Positions 26,494 through 36,787 are shown, counted from the first letter of the stretch. The stretch is DNA of 64,000 bases from Pollutibacter soli (GCA_029269725.1 JARJHS010000003.1:111010-175009), one strand, 5' to 3'. The notes: a model not told the origin generated them from the letters alone. Translations and numbers: made by a program.

Positions 26494-28332
26494 ATGGCCT
26501 ATGCTTCGCTGAGAGAATGCCTTGATGACCTGGAGAAAAATAAACTGCTTGTTCGTATCAAAGAGGAAGTCGATCCTCACCTGGAAATGGCCGCAATTCA
26601 CTTGCGCGTGTATGCAGCGGGCGGCCCGGCATTGCTGTTTGAAAAGGTAAAAGGAAGCAGGTTCGCAGCTGCATCGAATATTTTTGGCACGTTGGATCGC
26701 AGCCGTTATATTTTCAGGGATACGATCGACAAAATTAAGGAAATTATTTCCTTAAGAAAAGATCCGCTGTCTGCCATAAAACACCCGATTAAAAACAGCG
26801 GAGCTGCCTTCGCAGCTTTGAAAGCATTGCCATTAAAAAATCCTTCGTCAAAACCGGTAATGTACCAACAGGTCCGCATAACCGATCTTCCGCTTGTACA
26901 ACACTGGCCCAAAGATGGAGGTGCTTTTATCACGCTTCCGCAGGTGTATACGGAAGATATTTCCAATACCGGCATCCAGCATTCTAATCTGGGTATGTAC
27001 CGGATCCAAATGACCGGCAACGAGTATCAAACGAATGAGGAGCTCGGTCTTCATTACCAGATACACAGGGGCATCGGCGTACACCAGGCAAAAGCAAATG
27101 CACTTGGTCAGCCGCTGAAAGTGAGCATTTTCGTTGGCGGCCCACCGGCTCATACAGTAGCGGCGGTAATGCCTTTGCCCGAAGGACTTTCGGAACTGAG
27201 CTTTGCAGGTCTTCTCGGTGGACGACGTTTCCGATACACTTACGATGATGGATTTTGTGTGAGCACGGACGCTGATTTTGTGATTACCGGTGAAGTATAC
27301 CCGAATTCAAATAAACCTGAAGGTCCTTTCGGGGATCACCTGGGATATTACAGTCTGCAACATTCTTTTCCAGTAATGAAAGTGCATAAAGTTTATGCAG
27401 GAAAAGATGCCATCTGGCCTTTCACTGTTGTAGGAAGACCACCACAGGAAGACACCAGTTTTGGTGCGCTTATCCATGAACTCACCGGCGAAGCCATTTC
27501 GCAGGAAATTCCCGGGTTAAAAGAAGTGCATGCTGTGGATGCCGCCGGCGTACATCCTTTGCTGCTCGCCGTGGGAAGCGAAAGATATACACCTTATCAG
27601 CAAACGAAACAACCTGCCGAATTGCTGACCATTGCTAACCGGATATTAGGTACGGGGCAGTTAAGTCTCGCGAAATTTCTTTTTATTGCCGCAGCTGATC
27701 AACCCGGACTAACAGCCTATAATATCCGGGAGTTTTTTGATTACGTATTGAGACGAGTTCATCTCCAACGAGATTTTCATTTTTATACCCAAACTACCAT
27801 TGATACGCTGGATTATTCAGGCACAGGGCTTAACACAGGGAGCAAGGTGGTAATAGCTGCATATGGTGATCCGCTAAGAGATCTTTGTACCGAAACTCCT
27901 GCAGAACTTGGTGAGTACAGCTTTTTCGGAAAGATGCGGTTAGTCATGCCCGGTATTGTTGCATTTGAAAGTTCAGCATACACTTCCCCTACGCAGACAC
28001 AGGCAGACATCAGTGCAATCACCGTTGCATTAACCTACCGCGTTCCTCAACTGCGGAATTTACCTTTGATGATCTGGGTAGATGATGCGGATTTCACCGC
28101 CGCAAATCTTAATAATTTTCTTTGGGTAGCATTTACCAGAAGCAATCCTTCACACGATATTCACGGTATCGATGCATTCGTCGAAAACAAACATTGGGGT
28201 TCCAACGGCCCGGTCATTATCGATGCGCGAATCAAGCCCCATCACGCACCACCGCTTGAAAAAGATCCGGCAACAGAAGAACGTATTGAGAAAATTTTTG
28301 GTAAAAGAGGAAGCTTGTCCGGAATTGGATAA
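26494..28332 (+). CDS. UbiD-family decarboxylase
   Basis: 612 residues from ATG 26494 (MAYASLRECLDDLEKNKLLVRIKEEVDP, the family start; the frame to 26434 is not family-like). Other marks: GPALLFEKVKGSRFAAASNIFG, NLGMYRIQM, HYQIHRGIGVHQAKA, EVYPNSNKPEGPFGDHLGYY with the catalytic Glu-Arg-Glu type region, VVGRPPQEDT. UbiD enzymes use prenylated FMN made by UbiX to decarboxylate aromatic or unsaturated acids. Bacteroidota use menaquinone, where a UbiD-like enzyme acts in the futalosine route or other pathways; the substrate cannot be told here. No ubiX in the window. Confidence 0.9.
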   Translation: MAYASLRECLDDLEKNKLLVRIKEEVDPHLEMAAIHLRVYAAGGPALLFEKVKGSRFAAASNIFGTLDRSRYIFRDTIDKIKEIISLRKDPLSAIKHPIKNSGAAFAALKALPLKNPSSKPVMYQQVRITDLPLVQHWPKDGGAFITLPQVYTEDISNTGIQHSNLGMYRIQMTGNEYQTNEELGLHYQIHRGIGVHQAKANALGQPLKVSIFVGGPPAHTVAAVMPLPEGLSELSFAGLLGGRRFRYTYDDGFCVSTDADFVITGEVYPNSNKPEGPFGDHLGYYSLQHSFPVMKVHKVYAGKDAIWPFTVVGRPPQEDTSFGALIHELTGEAISQEIPGLKEVHAVDAAGVHPLLLAVGSERYTPYQQTKQPAELLTIANRILGTGQLSLAKFLFIAAADQPGLTAYNIREFFDYVLRRVHLQRDFHFYTQTTIDTLDYSGTGLNTGSKVVIAAYGDPLRDLCTETPAELGEYSFFGKMRLVMPGIVAFESSAYTSPTQTQADISAITVALTYRVPQLRNLPLMIWVDDADFTAANLNNFLWVAFTRSNPSHDIHGIDAFVENKHWGSNGPVIIDARIKPHHAPPLEKDPATEERIEKIFGKRGSLSGIG

Positions 28333-28348
28333 GCATTCAACCTCAGGT

Positions 28349-28376
28349 TCAACGTTAAACGTTATACGTTGAACGT
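28349..28376. repeat. Heptanucleotide repeat between convergent genes
   Basis: TCAACGT, TAAACGT, TATACGT, TGAACGT: four units of TNNACGT in register, 16 bp after the ubiD-family stop and 3 bp before the end of the convergent gene. Confidence 0.85.
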
Positions 28377-28379
28377 TAC

Positions 28380-30530
28380 TCACTTCTGTATAATCACCCC
28401 TTCATAATCATTCAAATTCGCCAAGATAAAATTGACGCGACCTTGTTGGTAGGTGAAGGCAACTGGCTTCTTATTGCTTAATAATTTGACCGATGATGGT
28501 TTAAATTCAGACTGAATACTGAATCGCTGATTGTATACCGGCAATGGATCGAAATAGGTGTTACCACTGAATCCAGTCAGGTTGATACAATGAAGGATCA
28601 TTCCCTCTGATCCGGCATTTTTAAAATTTGATGGAATATTTCTGCGGTAATTTTTCAATACCAATTCTACTCTTGCTGGCGCAGAACTGATAATCTGATC
28701 ATCCATCTGCGGATACAGGATCTCAACAAGATCAAGGAACAAATTCTTGTATTGCTCATAACCTGTTTGAAAATAGGCGCGGCCAATGTTGGATGGAAAC
28801 AACATGGCTCCGGCCTTCGGATATTTTTTCAAACCTACTGCATGAAATCCCATCGGCTCGTGACCCCCGGTAATTTCCGGCGGGCCGGGCCTTCCTTTAC
28901 TCATCAACGAAAGATAACGTTCATCCATCAACGAAAAATCATACAGTCCCAACCGATACTTCCAGGAAATTAGTTGCTGCTGTTTTAACCTGTCAAAAAT
29001 TTTGTGGTCATCGACCTGGATATAATTACCCGTTCCATCAAGATCTCCATTAACAACCGAAGCAGAAAACAATTCACTCATTCCTTTCTGATCATCAGAA
29101 AGTGTACTATTTGTTGCAAGGATATTTACCCCTTCCTGTGCTGACCGTTTCAAAATCTGAACAGCCGTTGAGTTCAGCGCGGTGATATCCGGGAGAATGA
29201 TCAGCTTATAATTTTTTAAAACATCAGCACGGTTAATAATCTCTTTCTGCTCAATAATATCATATTGAATATGTGCTTCCTTCAACATGAGCTGAATCCC
29301 GCGATACTCCTGCGCAGGCAAACCGGAAGGCCATGAACCAGGCGCAATTACCAGGATTTTTGACACCGAAGAATAGTTGCCATACCATTCTTCATTTTTT
29401 TTATGATGCGTGTATATCTTCTTAATGACATCATAATTTCTTTCGTCTTCATATTCTCTTAAATCCCCCATGAGGCTAAGATCGAGGCCAGAGCCACCTG
29501 CGATATTTTCATAAAAACGAATAGCAACTTCACCTGGTTCCACTGCGACAAACCGCGATTGAAATGATATCTGTTGAATAGAAGCGTTACTGATCACATG
29601 ATCAGGATAAGAGCCGATGGCATTGGCAACATTATCAGAAGCGCCGTACGGCCAGTAAGGCAGCGTGGATGACGCCTGCGACTCATGCCGGATGATATCG
29701 ACGAACTGGTCCGTGTATGTACAAATGGCAATCTGGCTGTTTTTTGCCTTGACAAGCTGGTATAATCTTTCCGACCACCGTTTACCAGTAACCGCTTTGA
29801 AGTCAAGATATTTGAGGTACACAGAATCTTTCCGATCCTCCACTTTTGGAAGCTCCCAGCCGCCTGTAAATTCCGCGAAGGCCCTTTTATCAGCTTCATT
29901 CTGATCGATGCCATAATATTTTCCTTCGTAGGCATTGTTAACGAGATATCCCGGCATGTTCAGAAAAATTCCATCCACAGGATAACTTTCCAGCATTTCC
30001 TGCACAATACGGAAGGCACGATCCTGCACATAAGGCGCATTTATCGACACCACATACATCTCATCGTTAATCATCCGCTCGCCTTTTGGTGAGATATAAC
30101 ACCAGTCTGGATTTTTCTGAAAAATCGATTGGTGTATTCTTGAAAAATCAAATCGCACAATCACTTTAATCCCGGCAGTGTGGCATTTTGCAACAACATC
30201 ACCCAACATATTGGGACGCATATAAGGATTTTTATAGTGAAAATCCAGCTTAGTCGGGTAATAAGCCATTATACCCCCGGCATTGATGATTAATGTGTTG
30301 GCAGAAAAATATTTAAGATCTTTTACGAGTGAGTCTGCGTCGAGTTTTACAGCTTCATAATCCGGAAGATTTACCTGTATTACGCGAAGATTATTCCGCT
30401 TCCACCAGGGAAATTTATTCCATTCATCGATGCCGGTTACCTGCGCCGCTGCCGTTACACAACAACAGCTTACAAAAAAGGTAATCCAGAACGACTTTGA
30501 TCTTTTCAACAAATTAAAAATCATCAGCAT
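28380..30530 (-). CDS. Glycoside-hydrolase-like protein (GHL6/beta-galactosidase-trimerisation type)
   Basis: 716 residues with a signal peptide (FFVSCCCVTAAAQ). Residues about 40-380 form a TIM-barrel-like domain with WWKRNNLRVIQVNLPDYEA, NTLIINAGGIMAYYPTKL, GIKVIVRFDFSRI, NPDWCYISPKGE and VDGIFLNMPGY, as in the putative glycosyl hydrolase GHL6/alpha-fucosidase-like clans. Residues about 390-560 resemble the glutamine-amidotransferase-like trimerisation domain of GH42 enzymes. It probably acts on an extracellular polysaccharide. It lies 6 bp after the DUF1624 gene on the same strand, so both are one transcript. Confidence 0.75.
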   Translation of the reverse strand: MLMIFNLLKRSKSFWITFFVSCCCVTAAAQVTGIDEWNKFPWWKRNNLRVIQVNLPDYEAVKLDADSLVKDLKYFSANTLIINAGGIMAYYPTKLDFHYKNPYMRPNMLGDVVAKCHTAGIKVIVRFDFSRIHQSIFQKNPDWCYISPKGERMINDEMYVVSINAPYVQDRAFRIVQEMLESYPVDGIFLNMPGYLVNNAYEGKYYGIDQNEADKRAFAEFTGGWELPKVEDRKDSVYLKYLDFKAVTGKRWSERLYQLVKAKNSQIAICTYTDQFVDIIRHESQASSTLPYWPYGASDNVANAIGSYPDHVISNASIQQISFQSRFVAVEPGEVAIRFYENIAGGSGLDLSLMGDLREYEDERNYDVIKKIYTHHKKNEEWYGNYSSVSKILVIAPGSWPSGLPAQEYRGIQLMLKEAHIQYDIIEQKEIINRADVLKNYKLIILPDITALNSTAVQILKRSAQEGVNILATNSTLSDDQKGMSELFSASVVNGDLDGTGNYIQVDDHKIFDRLKQQQLISWKYRLGLYDFSLMDERYLSLMSKGRPGPPEITGGHEPMGFHAVGLKKYPKAGAMLFPSNIGRAYFQTGYEQYKNLFLDLVEILYPQMDDQIISSAPARVELVLKNYRRNIPSNFKNAGSEGMILHCINLTGFSGNTYFDPLPVYNQRFSIQSEFKPSSVKLLSNKKPVAFTYQQGRVNFILANLNDYEGVIIQK

Positions 30531-30536
30531 AAATCT

Positions 30537-31706
30537 TTAAATGTATTTCAGCCACCACTGTGTATGCGTCTGTTTATACCTGTAAAACCACCGGCACGGA
30601 AAGTACATAGCAGTAACCACCAATACCCAGATCAGGTATACTACCGGAAGACTATAACCGAATTCTTCCGGTCGGAACAGCATAAAACTTTCAGTCGCCT
30701 TTGATAGCGGCAGGCCTGATACAAAAAACATGATCATACAAAGGAAATGCAGCAGATAAAAATGAACGATGAAATAAAAAAGAGGTGCCCTGCCGTAAAC
30801 TTGTACAATCCTACCCCAACCGGACTTCACATTTTCAAACACTGACAGAAGCAAAAGAGAGGGACCCAGGGTCATTCCGAGAAACTGCAGCGAAGGTGGA
30901 TACTTTTCTGTGTTCAGGAAAGACAAAATCGGGTGCTCTCCATTTTCCCAGGGAACCGGGTTGCCGTACATGTTAGTTGCGCGAAGAATGATATACATTA
31001 CCAACAATGCAGCACCAAGTAAACGCAGATTTTTTATCCTCTTTGCAGGCGGATATCCATTCACAAACCATTGACCTATTGAGTAGCCCATAAACATTAC
31101 TCCCGTCCATGGCAATATGGCATATAAAATAAGTATCAATCTACCAGGAGCATAGGAAATAACAGAGCCTTTTGCCAGAAAAAAGATATTCCATAGCGCA
31201 CCGCTCACACCATCACTCGAAATAGAAAGATAATCGAGAATGTTATGTCCGAAAAATAGAATAATTCCAACGCCGAGTACAAATCTGTCTGATACTTTCA
31301 TGCATAGTGCGAGCAAAATAAGACTCACGCCTATCGCCCAGATCACTTCGAGAAAAATAAAATTATACAGCGGATTGAAACTGAGTCCAAGACTGAAAAA
31401 AATAATCTCCACGAAAACCAGGAAAAGGCCGCGTTTCACCAGCATTGCAATAGCATCTTTTAAACTCCTTCTTTGCGAAGCGAGATATGCTGAAACTCCG
31501 GAAAGAAAAACAAAGGTCGGTGCACACAGGTGTGTGATCCATCTTGTAAAGAAAAAGAAAGGCGTTGTGGTGGCCGGATTCAGCATATCAGTGGTAGAAA
31601 CTGACTGATGAAAAAAATCGCGGGTGTGATCCAGCGCCATGATGATCATCACAAAACCGCGAAGTAAGTCAATTCCTGTATTTCGGGAAGCAGTAAGTTT
31701 TTGCAC
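30537..31706 (-). CDS. DUF1624/HGSNAT-type membrane acyltransferase
   Basis: 389 residues with about ten membrane segments. The start RNTGIDLLRGFVMIIMALDHTRDFF is the DUF1624 mark (heparan-alpha-glucosaminide N-acetyltransferase-like), with FLSGVSAYLASQRRS after helix 2. Such proteins may transfer acetyl groups to sugars across the membrane. Together with the next gene, a glycoside-hydrolase-like protein, this suggests a role in handling amino- or acetylated sugars, which is an inference from context. Confidence 0.85.
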   Translation of the reverse strand: MQKLTASRNTGIDLLRGFVMIIMALDHTRDFFHQSVSTTDMLNPATTTPFFFFTRWITHLCAPTFVFLSGVSAYLASQRRSLKDAIAMLVKRGLFLVFVEIIFFSLGLSFNPLYNFIFLEVIWAIGVSLILLALCMKVSDRFVLGVGIILFFGHNILDYLSISSDGVSGALWNIFFLAKGSVISYAPGRLILILYAILPWTGVMFMGYSIGQWFVNGYPPAKRIKNLRLLGAALLVMYIILRATNMYGNPVPWENGEHPILSFLNTEKYPPSLQFLGMTLGPSLLLLSVFENVKSGWGRIVQVYGRAPLFYFIVHFYLLHFLCMIMFFVSGLPLSKATESFMLFRPEEFGYSLPVVYLIWVLVVTAMYFPCRWFYRYKQTHTQWWLKYI

Positions 31707-31852
31707 CCGCTAAAGTTAAGCACGCACAACGATATCAGCAATCAGTGAGAATATTGTCTGTATTTTACTCTTTCGGAATCAGAAAAAACTATCTATAAAA
31801 AGTTTTTTTCACTTGTTTTCCTCAATGATACTCTCGAAATTCGTGAAACCTC

Positions 31853-31888
31853 CCAGGTATCCGATACTTGCAAGTATCGGATACCTGG
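31853..31888. repeat. 36-bp perfect palindrome, copy 2 of 3
   Basis: Identical to the copy at 701, in the same orientation as judged by the right flank GGCGGGTTTCGGC then A-rich. It lies between the DUF1624 start and the 3' end of the flavin reductase gene. Confidence 0.95.
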
Positions 31889-31934
31889 CGGGTTTCGGCA
31901 AAAATGTATTTTCCACGACAGGGAGGAGAAAAAT

Positions 31935-32522
31935 TCATTTGTGTTCCGGATGCAATCTGGCCTTCCGCATCGGCGCAAGAGTTTCGGTCCACTTTTCAAG
32001 TGAGAACAGTAAATTCTGTGCAGCATGATTTTGTTCTTCAGTAGCAACAAAATGATTATCTGCATTAATGTATTTTGTAAAGAATGGAATATTTACAGAC
32101 TCCATTAATGGCACCATCTGCAAAGCCGTGAGCACCTGTTTCAATGCCTGTATTGAACGCGTGCCAGCTGCAATACCACCATAAGAAACGAACCCTACCG
32201 GCTTGTACAACCATTCCTGGTGGAGATAATCAATTGCATTTTTGATTGTTGCCGGATAACCATAATTGTATTCCGGCAGTACCATAATGAATGCATCAGC
32301 TTCATCAATGATCCGGCTCCAGTCCCAGGTATGTTTCTTTGTATATTTTTTCAGACGAGGATGATTGGGTTCATCCATGAAAGGAAGATTAACTTCTTTC
32401 AGGTCGATAACTTCAACGATGAAGTGTTTATTTGCCTTCGCCAGTGGAATAAACCAGTCTGCAACTATCGGTCCTTTTCTTCCTTCCCGGGTACTGCAGA
32501 TGATTACTATAAGTTTGTACAA
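31935..32522 (-). CDS. NADPH-dependent FMN reductase
   Basis: 195 residues, flavodoxin-like fold. FMN-binding loop IICSTREGRKGPIVADWF and the second loop VLPEYNYGYPATIKNAIDYL are typical of the NADPH-dependent FMN reductase / chromate-quinone reductase family; GFVSYGGIAAGTRSIQALKQVL is the third mark. It would reduce quinones, azo compounds or metals with FMN. Substrate unknown. Confidence 0.9.
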   Translation of the reverse strand: MYKLIVIICSTREGRKGPIVADWFIPLAKANKHFIVEVIDLKEVNLPFMDEPNHPRLKKYTKKHTWDWSRIIDEADAFIMVLPEYNYGYPATIKNAIDYLHQEWLYKPVGFVSYGGIAAGTRSIQALKQVLTALQMVPLMESVNIPFFTKYINADNHFVATEEQNHAAQNLLFSLEKWTETLAPMRKARLHPEHK

Positions 32523-32548
32523 TTCGGATTATTTAGCTGTGTAAGGTA

Positions 32549-32583
32549 CGTTTTTCGTTGTTCGTTTTTCGTTGTTCGTTCAA
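32549..32583. repeat. Heptanucleotide repeat at a stop codon
   Basis: CGTTTTT, CGTTGTT, CGTTTTT, CGTTGTT, CGTTCAA in register on the plus strand. On the coding (minus) strand of the neighbouring sorbosone dehydrogenase gene the tract begins inside its TGA stop codon. Confidence 0.9.
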
Positions 32584-33878
32584 CGTGTTGCAACGCTGCT
32601 TCCTTTGTACGCCACTCTCCAGATACGATTGCATCTGTCATCGGTAATCACAAGAGATCCATCATGCATTTCATTTACACATACCGGTCTTCCATGAACC
32701 TTGTCTTTTTTCAGATCCTGCACGAAGCCTGTGAGAAAATCCTGCATTTCGCCTGCCGGTTTCCCGTCTTTAAAAGGAACAAAAACAAGTTTATACCCGG
32801 AAAGGACCGAGCGATTCCAGGATCCGTGCTGCGCTACAAATGCTCCGCCGCGATATTTTTCCGGGAAATTTTTTCCACGATAGAAATGCAGGCCCAGTGA
32901 AGCTGTATGAGAGCCCAGCTGAACATCCGGCACGATAGTTTTCTCCACCATAGCCAGATTCTGCGTTACACGAGGATCGGGATGTTTGCCGAAATAAACA
33001 TATGGCCATCCATAGAAACCATTTTCCTTAACACTCGTGAGATAATCAGGCACGAGATCATCACCCAGCAAATCCCTTTCATTTACAGATGTATATAACT
33101 GCTCAGTACCGGGAGCGAAGTCCATACCCACCGGGTTGCGAAGCCCGGAAGCATATACTCTCATTGCGCTTCCGTCGGGATTAATTTCGAGTATGCATGC
33201 CCGGTTGACTTCTGCCTCCATTCCTTTTTCACCGTGATTATCACCAGATCCAACTGCTATGTATATTTTTTTACCATCAGGAGAAGCAATAATATTTCTC
33301 GTCCAGTGCCTGTTGATTTTACTTGCGGGCAGGTCAATTATTTTCTCACCCTTGCCAGTGATTTTTGTATCTCCTGATTTATAAGGAAACCGGATTACTG
33401 CATCGGTATTGGCAACATAGAGATATTCGTTCATCACCAGCATACCAAACGGTTGATTCAGTTTTTCAACCATCACAAAACGTTCATCCGCAATGCCATC
33501 TTTGTTTTTATCCCGGATAAGGGTAATGCGGTCTGCGCTTTTTCTCATTTGATTTGATCTGTGTGCACCAACAAAAAAACCGCCGATCCTTTTAAATAAA
33601 CCAAAATGGGAGTTCGATTCAGCAACCAGCATATCTCCGTTGGGCGCAATGTATATCCAGCGGGGATTTTTCAGGTCTTTCGCATATTCAGTTACCTCAA
33701 ACCCTTCAGGTGCGACAGGCTTTGCACCATTCTTCCAACCTACCACTTTACTGAAATTCATTTTGGATTTCGTGGCGTATGGAGCCGGAAGTTTTTCAGA
33801 ATTTTTACTGTCACCCGTTTGTGCAGACACACTGATACAGGCAACGACACATAGGGCAAATAGCATTCCTGGTTTCAT
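32580..33878 (-). CDS. PQQ-dependent sugar dehydrogenase-like (sorbosone dehydrogenase family)
   Basis: 432 residues with a signal peptide (MLFALCVVACISVSAQ). Six-blade propeller signs: PRWIYIAPNGDMLVAES, DRITLIRDKNKDGIADERF, NQPFGMLVMNEYLYVANT, RNIIASPDGKKIYIAVGSGDN, GLRNPVGMDFAPGT, YGWPYVYFG, and a C-terminal GRPVCVNEMHDGSLVITDD. This is the L-sorbosone dehydrogenase type with periplasmic location. No cytochrome is fused, so a separate acceptor (for instance the diheme protein at 36984) is possible. Confidence 0.9.
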   Translation of the reverse strand: MKPGMLFALCVVACISVSAQTGDSKNSEKLPAPYATKSKMNFSKVVGWKNGAKPVAPEGFEVTEYAKDLKNPRWIYIAPNGDMLVAESNSHFGLFKRIGGFFVGAHRSNQMRKSADRITLIRDKNKDGIADERFVMVEKLNQPFGMLVMNEYLYVANTDAVIRFPYKSGDTKITGKGEKIIDLPASKINRHWTRNIIASPDGKKIYIAVGSGDNHGEKGMEAEVNRACILEINPDGSAMRVYASGLRNPVGMDFAPGTEQLYTSVNERDLLGDDLVPDYLTSVKENGFYGWPYVYFGKHPDPRVTQNLAMVEKTIVPDVQLGSHTASLGLHFYRGKNFPEKYRGGAFVAQHGSWNRSVLSGYKLVFVPFKDGKPAGEMQDFLTGFVQDLKKDKVHGRPVCVNEMHDGSLVITDDRCNRIWRVAYKGSSVATR

Positions 33879-33941
33879 AAAAACAGCATTATCCAGGAAA
33901 GATTAAAAAATTATGCCATTGAAACAGGAGGGGTAATATAA

Positions 33942-35543
33942 CTATCTTTCTGATTCGGGCGACAGCCGAATGGGCAGATAAACATAGAAGCTGGCTCCAT
34001 TGCCAGGAGCGCTTTCGGCACGAATAAATCCGTGATGATTTTCGACGATCTTTTTACATAATGCCAGTCCTATTCCACTTCCCGCATAACGTTGACCATG
34101 AAGACGCATAAAGACGGTAAAAATCTTTGCGGCTTCCTCACTGTCGAACCCAATCCCATTATCGGAAAAAATAATCTCGACGTATTTCATTTCGGGATCA
34201 AACTGGAAATAATCATTGGTTCCAGATCCCGCGATGATAGATGACCGAATGGTGATCATCGGCTTTTTTTCCGTAAACTTCAGGGAATTGCTGATGATGT
34301 TATAAAACAGTTGATGCATCTGCGACTCAACAGCTACGAGCACGGGCAATTCGTCTGACACTATTATTGCTTCTGTCTCATCGATTACCAATTCCAGGTC
34401 ACTCTTTACGGAATGTAGTACAAGATTCAGATCTACAGAAGTAAACTCTTTTTCTGAAGGCGAAAGCCTGCTGTATTTTAAAATTGACTCGATCAGATCA
34501 GACATGCGCTGGGCTGAACCGACAATTTTTTCAAAGTATTTTTCCGCCTGTTCTTTGTCATCGAGGTTCTTTTTCAACAGACCTGTAAATACCTGGATCT
34601 TTCGAAGCGGCTCCTGCAAATCATGAGAAGCTACATATGCAAATTGCTCCAACTCCTTATTACGCACTTCCAGTTCTTCCGTATATCTTTTGAGTTTGTC
34701 TTCTGCATTTTTTTTATCTGTCAGATCGCGGGTCACTTTAGAAAAAGAAATCACTTCCCCTGCCTGGTTATGTAATGCCGTTATTACCACACTACCCCAG
34801 AATCTGGTTCCGTCTTTTCTAACGCGGTATCCTTCATGCGCAGCTCTTCCTTCAGTCCTTGCCAGGTTGATTAATTTTTCCGGTAATCCTTGTTCCTGGT
34901 CACCCGGCAAATAGAATATCCTGAAATTTTTCCCCAGGATTTCAGACTCGCTATAGCCTTTAATATTTGCGGCACCCTGGTTCCAGTTGATGATCGTGCC
35001 ATCGAGGTCAAGTAAAATGAAAGCGTAATCCTTTACTTCGGCGATCATCCTGAGGTATCGTTCTTCACTCCGGTGCAGTTCCTGATCAAGCTTATTGATG
35101 AAACGGGAACCTTCTTCCAGCTTTTTCGACTGTACGGAAATAGCCATACGCTGCTCTGTAATATCGATCGCAGTGCCAAACAGACGAACTGGTATTTTTT
35201 CTTTATTGTAAGTAACCGTTCCGCTGAAACGTAACCAATGTACAGAGCCATCTTTCCATCGAAAGCGGGCTTCATAGGCGAGATGTCCTGTTTCTTTGCT
35301 GATCCTATGCGCCTCATCTCTGATGGCAGTGTCCTCAGGCAATAACAGTGAAAGAAAATTTTCAAACTTAAGATGATTACCACTAAGGCCGAAACAAGCG
35401 GCAAACTGGTGAGAGTAATTGATCTCATTCGACAGGAGATCCACTTCGTAAATTCCAATATTTGCAGAATCAACTACACTGCGATACCATTCAGCAGAAC
35501 CGAACTTAACTTCTTTTGGAACGCCTGTATCCTGTTTCGACAT
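33942..35543 (-). CDS. Soluble PAS-PAS sensor histidine kinase
   Basis: 533 residues without membrane segments. Two PAS/PAC units (about 20-145 and 160-285; WNQGAANIKGYSESEILGKNF is typical of the second), a short coiled coil, then HisKA with FAYVASHDLQEPLRKIQVF (phospho-acceptor His307) and HATPase with NSLKFTE, IIFSDNGIGFDSE and GSGIGLALCKKIVENHHG. It is phytochrome-kinase-like in the H-box. No regulator gene lies next to it, so it is an orphan kinase here. Confidence 0.92.
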   Translation of the reverse strand: MSKQDTGVPKEVKFGSAEWYRSVVDSANIGIYEVDLLSNEINYSHQFAACFGLSGNHLKFENFLSLLLPEDTAIRDEAHRISKETGHLAYEARFRWKDGSVHWLRFSGTVTYNKEKIPVRLFGTAIDITEQRMAISVQSKKLEEGSRFINKLDQELHRSEERYLRMIAEVKDYAFILLDLDGTIINWNQGAANIKGYSESEILGKNFRIFYLPGDQEQGLPEKLINLARTEGRAAHEGYRVRKDGTRFWGSVVITALHNQAGEVISFSKVTRDLTDKKNAEDKLKRYTEELEVRNKELEQFAYVASHDLQEPLRKIQVFTGLLKKNLDDKEQAEKYFEKIVGSAQRMSDLIESILKYSRLSPSEKEFTSVDLNLVLHSVKSDLELVIDETEAIIVSDELPVLVAVESQMHQLFYNIISNSLKFTEKKPMITIRSSIIAGSGTNDYFQFDPEMKYVEIIFSDNGIGFDSEEAAKIFTVFMRLHGQRYAGSGIGLALCKKIVENHHGFIRAESAPGNGASFYVYLPIRLSPESER

Positions 35544-35730
35544 ATCGAATATTAGATATCCTGAAACCCGGAATCAATTTTTAAGATTATCGGGCTCAAG
35601 CGAACAGTAAATATACGTCATAACATCATTTTTATTTCTGATGCAATGAAAGATAGACACTATTATGAATCGGTGAGATTAACTAATGAGTGATTCAAAA
35701 TTCATACCATGGTCCGGGAAATTGCATAAA

Positions 35731-36726
35731 TCAGTTCTTTGCAACAGGCCTGTTACCAATATCTGCGACCGAAACCTTTTCCATACTCCATACATCATTA
35801 CTGTATTCAAATGCCGGATGAGATATATCCTGCCCGCCATATTTTCCTCCCGTCATAATGACCCTGCCTCGATGTACACATGCAGCAATGCCTCCACGTG
35901 GACTCCAGGGCGCATCCGATTCTGTCCAGTTTTTTCCATCGCTGCTGCTCAATACTTTACTATTGAATTTTCCATTACGGTTGCATCCCAGCAGCCATAT
36001 CCTGTCATCATATACCACGGGCGCATAACCGAATATTTCTTCTCCTTTTACCATTTCAGCAGTCTCCCGGATCCAATCGATCCCATTCTCTGAAGACCAG
36101 ACATCATTATTCAGAAGAAAAAGTCTGTTCTTAAAAAATATGATGTTGCTCTGATCTCTTTTTCCGAAAGGCAGATTGTCTTTAACCTTGGTCCAGTGAA
36201 TTGCATCCTGTGAATTCCATATATCCGAAAAGGACATATCCTTATTCATCCCGCCAATGATCCAGAGTTTGTTTTGAAAATCAAAAGGATGATAAAAGAA
36301 TCGATCCGGCAGATTGCTTTTTGTTGTAAGTGTTTGCCAGCTTTTCAGATCAGTCGTCCTGGTAATCTGTGGAGTAAAACTGAATTTTTCAATATTGCCT
36401 TCGAAATGACCCAATCCATATACAGCATTCCTGAAAATTACATAGTCAAGAAAAGCAAGATTATATATACTGTTGGATAAAGCTGACTTTTTCCAGACGC
36501 TTCCGTCAATGGAATAAAAATTTCCTTCCGGATGAAAAGCCCACAGCGTATCCCTTATCGAGAAAAGCTGAAAATTATAACTCTTGGAAAACAGTGCACT
36601 ATCGGTGAGTTTAACCCATTGATATTGCTCGGTGACCGGTACAATAGCTACAGATGAATTCCGGTCAGGATTCGCGCAGGATGTAAACAGGATCGAATAC
36701 AACAGCATTTTGCCTAAGTGTGACAT
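35731..36726 (-). CDS. Kelch-like propeller lipoprotein
   Basis: 331 residues from ATG 36726 (MSHLGKMLLYSILFTSCANPD, lipoprotein signal). Several repeats with the pattern of hydrophobic strand, GG or GC, then D.W.S.DG..W (for example LWIIGGMNKDMSFSDIWNSQDAIHW and VYDDRIWLLGCNRNGKFNSKVLSSSDGKNW) indicate a galactose-oxidase/kelch-type propeller. No catalytic residues can be named. Function unknown. Confidence 0.8.
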   Translation of the reverse strand: MSHLGKMLLYSILFTSCANPDRNSSVAIVPVTEQYQWVKLTDSALFSKSYNFQLFSIRDTLWAFHPEGNFYSIDGSVWKKSALSNSIYNLAFLDYVIFRNAVYGLGHFEGNIEKFSFTPQITRTTDLKSWQTLTTKSNLPDRFFYHPFDFQNKLWIIGGMNKDMSFSDIWNSQDAIHWTKVKDNLPFGKRDQSNIIFFKNRLFLLNNDVWSSENGIDWIRETAEMVKGEEIFGYAPVVYDDRIWLLGCNRNGKFNSKVLSSSDGKNWTESDAPWSPRGGIAACVHRGRVIMTGGKYGGQDISHPAFEYSNDVWSMEKVSVADIGNRPVAKN

Positions 36727-36751
36727 AATCATCTGTTTTAGCCGATTTCCG

Positions 36752-36787
36752 CCAGGTATCCGATACTTGCAAGTATCGGATACCTGG
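36752..36787. repeat. 36-bp perfect palindrome, copy 3 of 3
   Basis: Same palindrome as at 701 and 31853, but in the opposite orientation: the GGCGG..TCGGC..AAAA flank is on its left, as the reverse complement. It sits in the divergent promoter region between the kelch-like gene and the cytochrome gene. Confidence 0.95.
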